In this document: positions 21,819 to 33,400 of the stretch, one piece after another
Position numbering within the stretch: position 1 is the stretch's first letter
How the letters are laid out: each line of letters begins with the position of its first letter
Assembly (NCBI RefSeq): GCF_036226365.1
Contig: NZ_CP108462.1
Coordinates: forward strand, 2,770,501-2,834,500
Reading direction: 5' to 3'
Source of the DNA: Streptomyces sp. NBC_01262
GTDB lineage: Bacteria > Actinomycetota > Actinomycetes > Streptomycetales > Streptomycetaceae
DNA: 64,000 bases
Notes under the pieces: generated by a model
Seen by the model: only the letters and a program-made list of their open reading frames with translations
What the model was told of the DNA's origin: nothing
Databases searched by the model: none
Translations under genes and position numbers: made by a program

Positions 21819-22742
21819 ATGCGCATCAACAAGATCGCTGCCACTGCCATAGCCGCCTCGCTCTCCGGATCGCTCATCCTGGGCGTCACCGGCGTCGCTG
21901 ACGCGGCGGTCCACGCTCCGACCCGTACGGCCGCGGTCGTGGCGGCCCCCGCAGCGGACGCCGCCACCCCCGCCGAGGCGATCACGGTGGTGGGCGACAC
22001 GCTGTCCCTCGCGGGCCAGCTCGGCCAGGAGGCGCAGGCCAAGGCCCCCGACGCCGACAAGCTGATGGAGCTGCAGCGCAGCCTGAAGGCGGCCACCGAC
22101 CGGCTGGACGCTGTCGCCCAGAAGGCCAAGGCCGCCCAGTCCTCCGACGCGACCAAGGGCCAGGACATGGCCGCCCCCATCGACGACGCGGTCGCCGGGG
22201 TCAAGAAGGCCCTGGACGCCCTGACCGACGACATCACCAAGCTGGTGGCGGCACTCGCGAAGAAGGACGTCGGCACCATCACAGGCCTGCTCACCAAGAT
22301 CCCGGCGGATCTGCTGGCCCTGACGACCGCGATTCCCCCGCTGCTCAAGGCCCTGCTGGGGGCGCTCCTGTCGGGTCTGCCGCTGCCGATCGCACTGGAC
22401 GCACCGTCCACCCCGGCCCTGTCCGGCGCCACGCGCTCCGGCGTTCCGCGCTCCGACGACCCGCCGGCCACGCAGGCCGACCCGGGGTCCCCGGCGGTGC
22501 CGGCGGTTCCGGCGTCCCCGGACACCTCGGTGGTCCCGGACACCTCGGTGGTCCCGGACACCTCGGTGGTCCCGGACGCCCCGGTGGTCCCGATGACCCC
22601 CGACGTCCCGGTGACTCCCGGGACGGCTCCCCAGACCCAGGCGGCCCCGGAGGTTGCGACGTCTCCCGAGACCCCCGCGTCTCCCGAGGCTCCCGAGGCC
22701 CCTGCGGCTCCGGCTCCTCAGGTCGCCGCGAACCCGGGCTGA
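21819..22742 (+). CDS. Secreted alanine-rich protein with Pro/Val repeat tail
   Basis: A 307-aa exported protein I do not recognise as a named family. Residues 1-30 form a Sec signal peptide (positively charged start, hydrophobic core, ADAAVHA cleavage region). Residues about 45-190 are helical and Ala/Lys/Asp-rich, with coiled-coil-like spacing, ending in a hydrophobic stretch (LLKALLGALLSGLPLPIAL). The last third is disordered, with VPDTSVV-type repeats and Pro/Glu/Ala segments. The ATG at 21819 follows GGGAGA. It may be a surface or matrix protein; no enzyme motif is seen. Confidence 0.72.
   Translation: MRINKIAATAIAASLSGSLILGVTGVADAAVHAPTRTAAVVAAPAADAATPAEAITVVGDTLSLAGQLGQEAQAKAPDADKLMELQRSLKAATDRLDAVAQKAKAAQSSDATKGQDMAAPIDDAVAGVKKALDALTDDITKLVAALAKKDVGTITGLLTKIPADLLALTTAIPPLLKALLGALLSGLPLPIALDAPSTPALSGATRSGVPRSDDPPATQADPGSPAVPAVPASPDTSVVPDTSVVPDTSVVPDAPVVPMTPDVPVTPGTAPQTQAAPEVATSPETPASPEAPEAPAAPAPQVAANPG
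22520..22591. repeat. 18-bp in-frame tandem repeats (PDTSVV)
   Basis: Three identical 18-bp units (GGACACCTCGGTGGTCCC) followed by a fourth with three changes. They encode repeated D-T-S-V-V-P. The near-identity indicates recent repeat expansion. Confidence 0.85.
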
Positions 22743-22787
22743 CCAGCACCAACCGCAGCACCGCACCCCCGCCGCGGCCCGGGCCGC

Positions 22788-23414
22788 TCAGACGTCGAAC
22801 GTGATGGCGTCGAGCGCCCGGGCCGCGGCGCGGTCGAGCAGCACCGTGGAGACGCACGCGCCCGGCAGTCCCCCGGCCCGCGCCGCCGCCAGCAGCCTCC
22901 GGGACGCCCGGCGGTGCCTGGCCATCGCGTACGCGGACACCCCGCGCCCGCGCGAGCGCTGCCCGTCGCGGGCCGCGTCCTCCGTCACGTCGAGCAGCAG
23001 CAGGTGCATGCCCCGGCCGCGCCTGGCGGCCTGCCGGGCGAGCCAGTTGCGTACCCACGGCAGCGTGCCGCAGTCGTGGACGACGACGCTCTCGCCGGAG
23101 CGCAGCGCCCGCCGCATGCCCGCGTAGTGGGCGATCCGGACCAGCGGGCGGTAGACGGCGTAGGGCAGCCGGCGCGGCATACGGGCGGCCCAGCGCAGGC
23201 GTACGTCCTGGGAGTCGATCAGCCGGGCGCCGGACGCGCGCCGCATGAGGGTGCTCTTGCCGCCGCCGGGCAGACCGGAGACGACGAGCACATCACCGGC
23301 GGGGTAGCTCAGGGTGCGCACCGCGCGGCCGCGCAGGTCGGTCAGACGACGCCCCGGCCGCACTCTCGACGGGGCCGGGACCGTGATTCGTAGGGCCTGT
23401 CCGGGGACGGTCAT
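22788..23414 (-). CDS. P-loop AAA/zeta-type kinase-like protein
   Basis: A 208-aa P-loop NTPase with Walker A GLPGGGKST near residue 46, an RLIDSQDVR segment and an arginine-rich C-terminal half. It resembles stand-alone nucleotide/zeta-toxin-like kinases that many actinobacteria annotate as AAA family ATPases. The ATG at 23414 has a GGGGG site. It is divergent from the glycine riboswitch and gcvT. The substrate is unknown; no antitoxin gene is adjacent, so a toxin role is unlikely. Confidence 0.75.
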   Translation of the reverse strand: MTVPGQALRITVPAPSRVRPGRRLTDLRGRAVRTLSYPAGDVLVVSGLPGGGKSTLMRRASGARLIDSQDVRLRWAARMPRRLPYAVYRPLVRIAHYAGMRRALRSGESVVVHDCGTLPWVRNWLARQAARRGRGMHLLLLDVTEDAARDGQRSRGRGVSAYAMARHRRASRRLLAAARAGGLPGACVSTVLLDRAAARALDAITFDV

Positions 23415-23621
23415 GCCCCCGGACGCCGACGCGTACGCACCGCTCCATCGCACCAGCACAGCGATCGCCCTCCCGGTCGAGCTTTGTTCAAGAAATGGTA
23501 ATGGGGAGACCAATGACTTCCCTATGCTCCGGGCCCGTTCGGGACATGATCGGGACGGAGCCAGGACGGATCCGGGACGGGCGTGCAATGATGAGCGCCT
23601 CAATCTCATACAGGCCGTTCG

Positions 23622-23842
23622 AGGCCGCGCGGGAGAGTCCCGGCCGGGTGCGCAGGCAACCGGCGGGCGCCGAAGGAGCAAGTCCTCCCTTGAATCTCTC
23701 AGGCACAGTCACCGCGCGGACGAGGCACATCTGAAAAGCGGGCGGCGGCCGTGATCCGGCGCCGCCCCACCCAAGGTGCAAACCGGGGCCCCTTCAGGGG
23801 TCCAGGTGAACCTCTCAGGTTCCGATGACAGATGGGGAGGAT
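23622..23842 (+). promoter_or_regulatory. Tandem glycine riboswitch upstream of gcvT
   Basis: Two consecutive glycine aptamers can be read. Aptamer 1 has GGGAGAG (23631), GCCGAAGGAGCAA (23669) and CTCTCAGGCA (23696). Aptamer 2 has CCAAGGTGCAAACC (23771), CTCTCAGG (23812) and GACAGATGGGGAGG (23827). These match the conserved blocks of the glycine riboswitch family, which typically senses glycine with paired aptamers and switches on glycine cleavage genes. The leader ends 34 bases before the gcvT start codon. Confidence 0.93.
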
Positions 23843-23876
23843 CAGCCTCGCCACGCCTGCATTGGGAGCCCGTTCG

Positions 23877-24986
<1,110 letters not shown>

Positions 24987-25028
24987 CCCTTTTCGCGAGC
25001 ACACCACCTCATCCAGGAGAATCAGGTC

Positions 25029-25406
25029 ATGAGCAACCCCCAGCAGCTGCGCTACAGCAAGGAGCACGAGTGGGTCTCCGCCGCCGAGGCGGGAGTCTCC
25101 ACCGTGGGCATCACCTCGCACGCCGCCGACGCACTCGGTGACGTCGTGTACGTCCAGCTCCCGGAGGTCGGCGCCACCGTCACCGCGGGCGACACCTGCG
25201 GCGAGCTGGAGTCGACCAAGTCGGTCAGCGACCTGTACGCGCCCGTCTCCGGTGAGGTCACCGAGGTCAACCAGGATGTGGTGGACGACCCGGCACTGGT
25301 GAACTCCGCCCCCTTCGAGGGCGGCTGGCTCTTCAAGGTGAAGATCTCGGACGAGCCGGCGGATCTGCTGTCCGCCGACGAGTACGCCTCCTTCACCGGC
25401 AACTGA
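25029..25406 (+). CDS. gcvH: Glycine cleavage system H protein
   Basis: A 125-aa lipoyl carrier that shuttles the aminomethyl group between the P, T and L proteins. The lipoylated lysine is Lys64 in [10 protein letters not shown]. The family EHEW and [12 protein letters not shown] segments are present. It is 42 bp after gcvT with its own GGAGA site. Confidence 0.97.
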   Translation: MSNPQQLRYSKEHEWVSAAEAGVSTVGITSHAADALGDVVYVQLPEVGATVTAGDTCGELESTKSVSDLYAPVSGEVTEVNQDVVDDPALVNSAPFEGGWLFKVKISDEPADLLSADEYASFTGN

Positions 25407-25463
25407 CCCGCAGCCTCAGCCTCGCCTCAGCCGATCAGCCCCAGCCGAACGGGATACCGCCTG

Positions 25464-26744
25464 ATGTCTTCTGTCCTCAACAGCTCCCTGCACGAGCTCG
25501 ACCCCGATGTCGCCGCCGCGGTCGACGCCGAGCTCGACCGCCAGCAGTCCACCCTTGAGATGATCGCCTCCGAGAACTTCGCCCCGGTCGCCGTCCTCGA
25601 AGCCCAGGGCTCGGTCCTCACCAACAAGTACGCCGAGGGCTACCCCGGCCGCCGCTACTACGGCGGCTGCGAGCACGTCGACGTCATCGAGCAGCTCGCC
25701 ATCGACCGCATCAAGGCGCTCTTCGGCGCCGAGCACGCCAACGTACAGCCGCACTCGGGCGCGCAGGCCAACGCCGCCGCGATGTTCGCGCTGCTCTCCC
25801 CCGGCGACACGATCCTCGGCCTGAGCCTGGCCCACGGCGGGCACCTCACCCACGGCATGAAGATCAACTTCTCCGGCAAGCTCTACAACGTCGTCCCGTA
25901 CCACGTGGACGCCGAGACCGGCCTGGTCGACATGGACGAGGTCGAGCGCCTCGCCAAGGAGAACCGGCCCAAGCTGATCGTCGCCGGCTGGTCCGCCTAC
26001 CCGCGCCAGCTGGACTTCGCGGCCTTCCGCCGGATCGCCGACGAGGTCGGCGCCCTGCTGATGGTCGACATGGCGCACTTCGCCGGCCTGGTGGCCGCCG
26101 GGCTGCACCCCTCCCCCGTCCCGTACGCGGACGTGGTCACCACCACGACCCACAAGACGCTGGGCGGCCCGCGCGGCGGCGTCATCCTCTGCAAGGCCGA
26201 GCTCGCCAAGAAGATCAACTCGGCGGTCTTCCCCGGCCAGCAGGGCGGCCCGCTGGAGCACGTCATCGCGGCGAAGGCGGTCGCCTTCAAGGTCGCGGCG
26301 TCCGAGGAGTTCAAGGACCGTCAGATCCGCACCCTCGAAGGCGCCAGGATCCTCGCCGAGCGCCTGGTCCAGCCCGACCTCACCGAGGCCGGCGTCTCCG
26401 TCCTGTCCGGCGGCACCGACGTCCACCTGGTCCTGGTCGACCTGCGCAACAGCGAGCTCGACGGCCAGCAGGCCGAGGACCGCCTCCACGAGGTCGGCAT
26501 CACCGTCAACCGCAACGCCATCCCCAACGACCCCCGGCCGCCCATGGTCACCTCCGGCCTGCGCATCGGCACCCCGGCGCTGGCCACCCGGGGCTTCCAG
26601 GCCGACGACTTCCGCGAGGTCGCCGACATCATCGCCGAGGCCCTGAAGCCCGGCTTCGACGAGGACCACGCCAAGTCGCTCGGCGCCCGCGTCTCGGCGC
26701 TGGCGGCCAAGCACCCGCTGTACCCGGGTCTGTCGACCCGCTGA
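25464..26744 (+). CDS. glyA: Serine hydroxymethyltransferase
   Basis: Interconverts serine and glycine with tetrahydrofolate. The 426-aa protein has the family [13 protein letters not shown] block, the PLP lysine Lys231 in [14 protein letters not shown] and the VDMAHFAGL segment. Placed after gcvT/gcvH, it would use the methylene-THF made by glycine cleavage to convert a second glycine to serine, which sdaA then deaminates. A 17-bp inverted repeat follows the stop codon. Confidence 0.97.
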   Translation: MSSVLNSSLHELDPDVAAAVDAELDRQQSTLEMIASENFAPVAVLEAQGSVLTNKYAEGYPGRRYYGGCEHVDVIEQLAIDRIKALFGAEHANVQPHSGAQANAAAMFALLSPGDTILGLSLAHGGHLTHGMKINFSGKLYNVVPYHVDAETGLVDMDEVERLAKENRPKLIVAGWSAYPRQLDFAAFRRIADEVGALLMVDMAHFAGLVAAGLHPSPVPYADVVTTTTHKTLGGPRGGVILCKAELAKKINSAVFPGQQGGPLEHVIAAKAVAFKVAASEEFKDRQIRTLEGARILAERLVQPDLTEAGVSVLSGGTDVHLVLVDLRNSELDGQQAEDRLHEVGITVNRNAIPNDPRPPMVTSGLRIGTPALATRGFQADDFREVADIIAEALKPGFDEDHAKSLGARVSALAAKHPLYPGLSTR

Positions 26745-26755
26745 CCTGTTGCGGT

Positions 26756-26794
26756 ATCGTCAACGCGTTCCACAGTATGGAACGCGTTGACGAT
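26756..26794. terminator. Perfect 17-bp inverted repeat between glyA and sdaA
   Basis: ATCGTCAACGCGTTCCA and its exact complement flank a 5-base loop (CAGTA). No T-run follows, as is common in GC-rich genomes. It may be a terminator for the riboswitch-controlled genes. The inner TTCCA-N5-TGGAA could also act as an operator for sdaA, whose start is 40 bp downstream. Confidence 0.65.
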
Positions 26795-26833
26795 CCGCCC
26801 GCCCTTTCGCCCCTCTGCACGACGGAGTCAACC

Positions 26834-28201
<1,368 letters not shown>

Positions 28202-28734
28202 CGGGGCAGGCTCTGACCTGCTTCTTCGATCCTTTCGGAGCTGTCAGGGCCTTCCCTGCGTACACGGCGAAAAGTCCCCGAAAACTCCCCGGGAAATCCC
28301 TGGCAGATGAGCGTCTGACCAGGGTGTTCAGGACCCTGCCCGACCGCGTACGCCCCTGGGGGCGAGCGGCAGCGCGCCCGAAAGCCGGGCTCACCGGTGC
28401 CCAAGCAATCTGAAACACTCCCGCCACAGCGCTCCCGGCGGCGGTGCAGCAGTTCGCCGATTTGGCCGTAGAGGTAGCCGACGCCCTGCGACAGCACGGC
28501 GGAGCCCAGCGCGGCCAGGCTCACCGGATCGGCCGGACAAACCCGAACTGCTCGCCGCCGAGGACGGCCGCCAGCACGCTGTGGTGGCGGGCCGGGGCCG
28601 TGACACTGATGATCACCACCTGCCGGACGAGCTTCGCCACCAGCTCGGTGACCGCCGCAATCTACGAGGACCCGGCGGTTCCCGGAGCCGATCACCCCGG
28701 CCCGACCAAGTCCCTCGCGCCGAAAACGACTAGC
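28202..28734. other. Left part of island, no intact gene
   Basis: No convincing complete gene. It includes the left GTCCCCGAA repeats (28272-28292) and, on the minus strand around 28430-28545, a short protein-like stretch (DPVSLAALGSAVLSQGVGYL) that resembles the N-terminus of actinobacterial small hypothetical proteins and may be a remnant. Confidence 0.5.
28310..28322. repeat. 13-bp inverted repeat, left copy
   Basis: AGCGTCTGACCAG here is the exact reverse complement of CTGGTCAGACGCT at 33779-33791 near the right end of the island. It is a candidate recombinase or accessory-protein site. Confidence 0.5.
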
Positions 28735-28960
28735 CTCACGCTTTCACGAGCGGCCTTGTCCGGGCCTAGGTCAATAAGTGGATAGTCCCACTGACCTGCA
28801 ACGATGGGACTTGTCTAGGGTCCTGTCCGCTGCAAGGAAAGAAGCACTCTCCAGGCGAACAAGCGTATCGGGTCGTACCCGCCTGTCCGCGTCCAGGCGG
28901 TGGGGGCACGGTGGTCTCGCCGACCTGGGGCACCCCGGTGCGGCGTGAGCCTGCCGAGGC
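28735..28960 (+). mobile_element. Remnant of an IS1380-family element, left end
   Basis: CTCACGCTTTCACGAG (28735-28750) matches, with one mismatch, CTCAGGCTTTCACGAG just before the transposase at 31937. Around 28857-28935 the DNA again tracks that transposase's 5' coding region (KRIGSYPPVRV here, RKPIGFYPRVRV there). The reading frame decays after about 25 residues. It is therefore a separate, badly degraded 5' fragment of a related insertion sequence. Confidence 0.7.
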
Positions 28961-29297
28961 TCTTGCATGCCTGCTGATGGGCGCTCAGGGTCGGGCAGTC
29001 CTCCGCCCCGGACGGGCTCTGGCGTGCTCGTACCGGGGCATTGGACGCCTTTCGCGCCAAAGCGCTCCCCTCGATCCGCTGAACCCGCGCAGGCACTGAT
29101 CGTCCCGGGCCGCCGCCGGGCAGGGTAGTCCCGCCTTGCCTGCCCTTCAAACTTGCGGCGACGGCCTCCAAGGCTGTGGCGAGGACCGAAAACGGCCGAA
29201 TGGTCCCCACCCCTCACACCGCAGCGAAGGGTCAGTCCCGGTTTGCTCCCCGGCGCTCCGGCCACCTCGACCACGGCACTCTTCGACGTCTTCGACG
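28961..29297. other. Non-coding, degenerate sequence
   Basis: No gene or clear structure. It joins the IS1380 remnant to the end of the convergent aldehyde dehydrogenase gene. Confidence 0.5.
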
Positions 29298-30731
29298 TCA
29301 CAGAGCGATGGTCTTCTGCTCCACGTACTGGGCCAGCCCCGCCGTGCCGAACTCCCTTCCCAGACCACTGGCCTTGAACCCGCCGAAGGGGGTCTCAAAG
29401 CTCAGCGGCGCTCCGTTGACAGTGAAGGTTCCGGTGCGGATGCGCCGCGCCACGGCCAGCCCGCGTTCCTCGCTGCTGGTCCACACTCCACCGCTGAGGC
29501 CGTAGGGGGAGTCGTTGGCTATCCGTACGGCGTCGTCCTCATCCTGGTAGGGGATGACGACGAGAACGGGTCCGAAGATCTCCTCCTGCGCGACCCGCAT
29601 GGAGTTGTCCACGTCGGCGAAGACGGTCGGCCTCACGTAGTGGCCTGTCTCCAGACCCTCGGGGGTGCCTGGACCTCCGGCGACCAATCGGGCGCCCTCC
29701 TCCAGGCCGAGGCTGATGTAGGTCGCGATGCGCTGTCGCTGATCGGCCCGCACCATCGGCCCGACGAAAGTCTGCGGGTCGCGCGGATCACCGACCTTGA
29801 TGCCCTCCGCCATCGTCGCGAGCGCCGCGACGATCTCCTCGTAGCGGCTCCGCGGGGCAAGGATGCGCGTGTGAGAGACGCACGACTCGCCGTTGTTGGC
29901 GAACGATGTGTACTTCACGCCTTCGGCCACGGCAGCGACATCCGCGTCCTCCAGGATGATCGACGCGGACTTGCCGCCCAGTTCGAGGCTGACGCGCTTG
30001 AGCTGCTCCCCGGCGACAGCGGCGATGCGGCGGCCGGCCGCGGTCGATCCGGTGAAAGCGATCTTGTCCACATCGGCATGGGACACCAGGTACTCGCTCG
30101 TTTCCCGTCCGGCGGGCAGGATGCTCACCACGCCCTCCGGGAAGCCGGCCTCGGTGAAGAGCTCGCCGAGCAGCAAGCCGTCGAGGGATGTTTCCGGTGA
30201 GACTTTCAGGATGACGGTGCACCCGGCCAGCAGCGCAGGGATCAGCTTGACCAGGGCCGACTGGTGCGGCGCGTTCCACGGTATGACCGCCGCCACGACG
30301 CCGACGGGCTCACTCCGCACCACCGCCTCGGAACCCAGGGACGTGCGGACACGCTTCTCCCAGGCATAGCCGGATGCCGCCCGCACGAAGGCGTCGGTCT
30401 GCTCGGCCAGCGAGGTCTGCAAAGCGCTGGTGAACCAGCTGGCCGAGCCGTTCTCGGACGTGACCAGGTCGGCGATCTCCTGCGAACGCGCGGCGTGAAG
30501 TTCGTTGAACCGAGATACGAGGGCGCTGCGTTCCGCCGGCGGCAGACTGGGCCACGGACCGTCGTCGAATGCCTTGCGGGCTGCCGCGACTGCCAGATCG
30601 ACGTCTGCCGGAGAGGCTTGGGCCGCCAGCCCGACGAGGGACTGGTCGTGAGGTGAGCAGATTTTGAGCAGCTCACCGTCGACAGGAGCGGTCCAGTGTC
30701 CGCCGATGTAGAGCTTGTCGTAAGTGATCAC
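29298..30731 (-). CDS. Aldehyde dehydrogenase family protein
   Basis: A 477-aa NAD(P)+-dependent aldehyde dehydrogenase. The general base is Glu250 in SLELGGKSA, and the nucleophile is Cys284 in NNGESCVSH, the position of the usual GQxC. The PWNAPHQSALVK and IAFTGST cofactor motifs are present, and length and domain order are complete, so it should be active. It is the main intact cargo of the island. It is divergent from the TetR gene with a strong operator 15 bp before its start, so it is probably repressed by it. The aldehyde substrate cannot be inferred. Confidence 0.92.
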   Translation of the reverse strand: MITYDKLYIGGHWTAPVDGELLKICSPHDQSLVGLAAQASPADVDLAVAAARKAFDDGPWPSLPPAERSALVSRFNELHAARSQEIADLVTSENGSASWFTSALQTSLAEQTDAFVRAASGYAWEKRVRTSLGSEAVVRSEPVGVVAAVIPWNAPHQSALVKLIPALLAGCTVILKVSPETSLDGLLLGELFTEAGFPEGVVSILPAGRETSEYLVSHADVDKIAFTGSTAAGRRIAAVAGEQLKRVSLELGGKSASIILEDADVAAVAEGVKYTSFANNGESCVSHTRILAPRSRYEEIVAALATMAEGIKVGDPRDPQTFVGPMVRADQRQRIATYISLGLEEGARLVAGGPGTPEGLETGHYVRPTVFADVDNSMRVAQEEIFGPVLVVIPYQDEDDAVRIANDSPYGLSGGVWTSSEERGLAVARRIRTGTFTVNGAPLSFETPFGGFKASGLGREFGTAGLAQYVEQKTIAL

Positions 30732-30745
30732 AGCAGTTCCATTCT

Positions 30746-30775
30746 CAAGTAAGTAATTAGCTTCTTACTTACTTG
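30746..30775. promoter_or_regulatory. TetR-type operator between aldehyde dehydrogenase and regulator
   Basis: CAAGTAAGTAA and its exact complement TTACTTACTTG are separated by 8 bp, immediately before the aldehyde dehydrogenase start. A related imperfect element (CAAGTAACTACCTACTTAC) lies at about 30803-30821 before the regulator. The A/T-rich sites stand out from the surroundings and fit autoregulation plus control of the divergent gene. Confidence 0.75.
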
Positions 30776-30832
30776 ACCGTACGTCGCCGTGGCACACTGG
30801 TCAAGTAACTACCTACTTACACTGGAGTCAGG

Positions 30833-31387
30833 GTGGCGCGAAACGCACAGGAGACGCAGAGCAGGATCCTGGAGGCGGCAACGGAGGAGTTCGCGCGCCA
30901 CGGCATCGCCGGCGCGCGTGTCGACCGCATCACTCGGGCAGCCGGCGTGAACGGTGCTCTGCTGTACCGGTACTTCGGCAGCAAGCTCAACCTCTTCGAC
31001 GCTGTCTACAGCGACCTGGTGACCGATCTGGTGCGGGATGTCCCCCTGAACCCGGCCGACCTGGTCGGCTACGTCGACCGTCTCCTGGACTACTACGCCG
31101 AACACCCGGACGTCGTCCGTCTGGCGGCCTGGCGACAGCTTGAGCGCCCCGACCAGGAGCTTCCCGACGTTGTGGTGGCCGCGCAGCATGACAAGATCGA
31201 GCGCATCCGCGACGCCCAGGCGCATGGCGTGCTACCCGGCACCCTGTCGGCCGATGAGCTCCTCAACCTCCTGCTCACGCTGTCCCTGAGCGGCACACCG
31301 CTGCCCCCTGGCGCCGAGGCCACGGGGCAACCGGTTCGGCGTTCCGCGATCCTCGCGGCCGTCGGGCTCCTAGTGCACGCCCAGTGA
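30833..31387 (+). CDS. TetR/AcrR-family regulator
   Basis: A 184-aa protein with the TetR DNA-binding domain at its N-terminus (TQSRILEAATEEFARHGIAGARVDRITRAAGV...LLYRYFGSKLNLF in pattern) and a helical ligand domain. The GTG at 30833 follows GGAG. Its likely targets are its own promoter and the aldehyde dehydrogenase, through the CAAGTAAGTAA palindromes between them. The inducer is presumably related to the aldehyde or its precursor. Confidence 0.88.
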   Translation: MARNAQETQSRILEAATEEFARHGIAGARVDRITRAAGVNGALLYRYFGSKLNLFDAVYSDLVTDLVRDVPLNPADLVGYVDRLLDYYAEHPDVVRLAAWRQLERPDQELPDVVVAAQHDKIERIRDAQAHGVLPGTLSADELLNLLLTLSLSGTPLPPGAEATGQPVRRSAILAAVGLLVHAQ

Positions 31388-31575
31388 GCACGCGTGCCCT
31401 CACACCGCCTGCGCGTCCACTGGAGAAGACGGGCGGGGCCGAGCGTATGCTCTCGCCCGTGGAGGCTGCTGGCGGGCCGGTGGCACCGAGCCGGCCGCCG
31501 ACTACCCCGGCAGGCCGGTCGGGTGGGCCGCGGGGGTCCACCCGACCCGAGCGTGGCGCAACAAGGGAAAGCACA

Positions 31576-31750
31576 GGGTGCCGGTGGCAGCAGCCGGTCC
31601 CCGCCGGTGAGCTGCTGACCCTCCGCCTGGCCCTTCTTGCAGGTTTCGCCGATCAACTGGTCGTCCACCCGCTGGACCGCCTCCGGCCCAGCCGCCCCGG
31701 CGATCCGGGCCCGGCTGTGTTCCTGCTGGTCATCGGCGCATCTTCCATGA
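31576..31750 (-). pseudogene. Remnant of an IS256-family transposase N-terminus
   Basis: The minus strand encodes GPEAVQRVDDQLIGE followed by KKGQAEGQQLTGGDRLL, which matches the N-terminal pattern of IS256-type transposases (DDQLI...KGQ.EG..LTGEGGLL). A start codon in a different frame (about 31730) suggests a frameshift. Everything after about 60 residues is missing. Confidence 0.6.
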
Positions 31751-31788
31751 TCGGGAATTACATGTTGTCGTGTTGTTCGATCTACAGT

Positions 31789-31809
31789 CCCGCCGGGATC
31801 CCCGGCGGG
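31789..31809. terminator. 9-bp perfect hairpin
   Basis: CCCGCCGGG-ATC-CCCGGCGGG. It lies downstream of the TetR gene and the IS256 remnant and could end transcription from the left, but it may equally be debris of a mobile element end. Confidence 0.4.
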
Positions 31810-31936
31810 CGGGGAGCGGAGCCGGTGCGGCCGCACCACGACCGAATGTCCGCAACCCGCCGCAAGGGGTGTTGACCTTTTCCGCGCTCACGAGTGTTTC
31901 TGGTCTCAGGCTTTCACGAGACGGGGTGTCCGAGGC

Positions 31937-33031
31937 TTGATCAAAAACGCGAGAAAGCCTATCGGGTTCTATCCGCGTGTCCGTGTCGAGGGCGGCGGGC
32001 GTGGGGTGGTCTCGCAGGCAGGGGCCGTGTTGCTGGTGGAGACGGTTCGCAAGATTGGTCTGGACCGGGAGATATCGGCGGCGCTGGCGCCGTGGCGGCG
32101 CCTGCGGGCGGTACACGATCCGGGGAAGGTCCTGCTGGATGTCGCCTTGGCGGTCGCGCTGGGTGGAGACTGCCTGGCCGATGTGGGGATGCTGCGGGCT
32201 GAGCCCGGCGTGTTCGGGCCGGTAGCCTCCGATCCGACGGTGTCCCGGCTGATCGACACCCTGGCCGCGGCCGGCCCGAAGGCCCTGACCGCGATCCGCG
32301 CGGCCCGCGCCGTCGTGCGTGAGCGCGTCTGGAAACTGGCCGGGGCCGCCGCGCCGGACGCGGGCGGTCAGGTCGTCGTGGACCTGGACGGGGTACTGGT
32401 GTTGGCCCACTCCGACAAGCAGGACGCGGCCGCGACGTGGAAGAAGACATACGGCCACCACCCGCTGATGGGATTCGTGGACCACGGCCGCGGTGGCACG
32501 GGGGAGCCGGTGGTCGCTGTGCTGCGACCCGGGAACGCCGGCTCCAACACCGCCGTCGACCATATCGCCGCCACCCGCATCGCCCTGGCCCAACTCTCCA
32601 GGCGGCACCGGCGGGGCCGGTCCACGCTCGCCCGCACGGACTCAGCAGGCGGGACGCACGAGTTCGTGGGCTGGCTCGCCCAGCGGGGAAGGTGGCTGTC
32701 GTATTCGGTCGGCATGACCGTTACCGACGCCGTTCACCAGGCCGTGCTGCAGGTCCCGGCCTTGGCCTGGACCCCGGCCGTCGAACCCGACGGCCAGATC
32801 CGTGACGGCGCCTGGGTCGCCGAACTCGACGGTGACCCGCTCAAGGGCTGGCCAGCGGGGATGCGGCTGATCGTTCACAGCCACGGCACTCTTCACGTGC
32901 AGGCCGAGCGCGGCCGCGTCAGCGGCAGCGAGCAGCACGCCGAGACCGCGGAGACGGGCGGCGTCCCCGATGCCGTCGTTGGGTCCCGGAAGACCCAACG
33001 CCCGGCGACCCTGGGTGGCAGGGTCGGGTGA
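31937..33031 (+). pseudogene. Truncated IS1380-family transposase
   Basis: About the first 313 residues follow the IS1380 DDE transposase pattern: VVDLDGVLVLAHSDKQ (first Asp), TYGHHPLMGFVDHG, VLRPGNAGSNTA and RTDSAGGTHEFV (second Asp near 235). Similarity stops after WPAGMRLIV (about base 32877). The rest of the frame (to 33031) is unrelated sequence, and the C-terminal third with the last catalytic acid is lost. The 5' end also looks shortened: the DNA just upstream lacks about 85 bp that are present in the related remnant at 28750-28850. It is almost surely inactive. Confidence 0.85.
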
Positions 33032-33400
33032 GGGCAGGATCAGCGCGGCGAGGCGATAGTTCTCCTCGGGCAAGGAGGCACCGGCGTCGAGTTCGCGGGA
33101 CAGCCGGAGCCGCTCGCTCTGCAAGGCTCGTTTGTCCAGGTTCCAGAAGCGTTCGCGCAACTGCTCCCAGCTCGCATGTCCTTGGATCGCGGCGAGCGCG
33201 TAGGTCGCGACGTCCGCACCGGGCTTGGCCTTGACCCGTCGGTGCTGGTAGCAGAGGTCCGTGCCTTCCTCGACGGGGACCTTGCAGGGGAAGCCGTAGA
33301 ACGAGGTAACCGGTTCCGGGCAGCGTGGCCGGTCTCGGGCGAGCGATCGGTCGGTCGGTCCCCGCACGGATCTGCCTGATCTGCTCGGCGGCACAGGATG
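32880..33400 (-). pseudogene. Fragment of a gene with a Cys/His-rich N-terminal motif
   Basis: One minus-strand frame reads as real coding sequence with good third-position G/C: a CPEPVTSFYGFPCK ... LCYQHRR motif (C-x11-C-x10-C-x2-H, a zinc-ribbon-like N-terminus), then a helical region (WEQLRERFWNLDKRALQSER). No start codon with a ribosome site is evident near 33400, and the 3' end runs into the truncated transposase at about 32880, so the gene was cut by that insertion or a later deletion. The function is unknown. Confidence 0.5.

Noticed and set aside
22788..23414. Zeta-toxin interpretation of the P-loop kinase
   Set aside because: There is a Walker A motif, but no adjacent epsilon-type antitoxin and no mobile context, so a toxin call is unsupported.
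26777..26833. Upstream ATG start for sdaA
   Set aside because: The ATG lies in the right arm of a 17-bp inverted repeat and lacks a ribosome-binding site. GTG 26834 has GGAG and gives the family N-terminus.
31388..31575. Possible small gene after the TetR regulator
   Set aside because: No start with a ribosome site and no coding pattern; it is Gly/Pro/Arg-rich in every frame.
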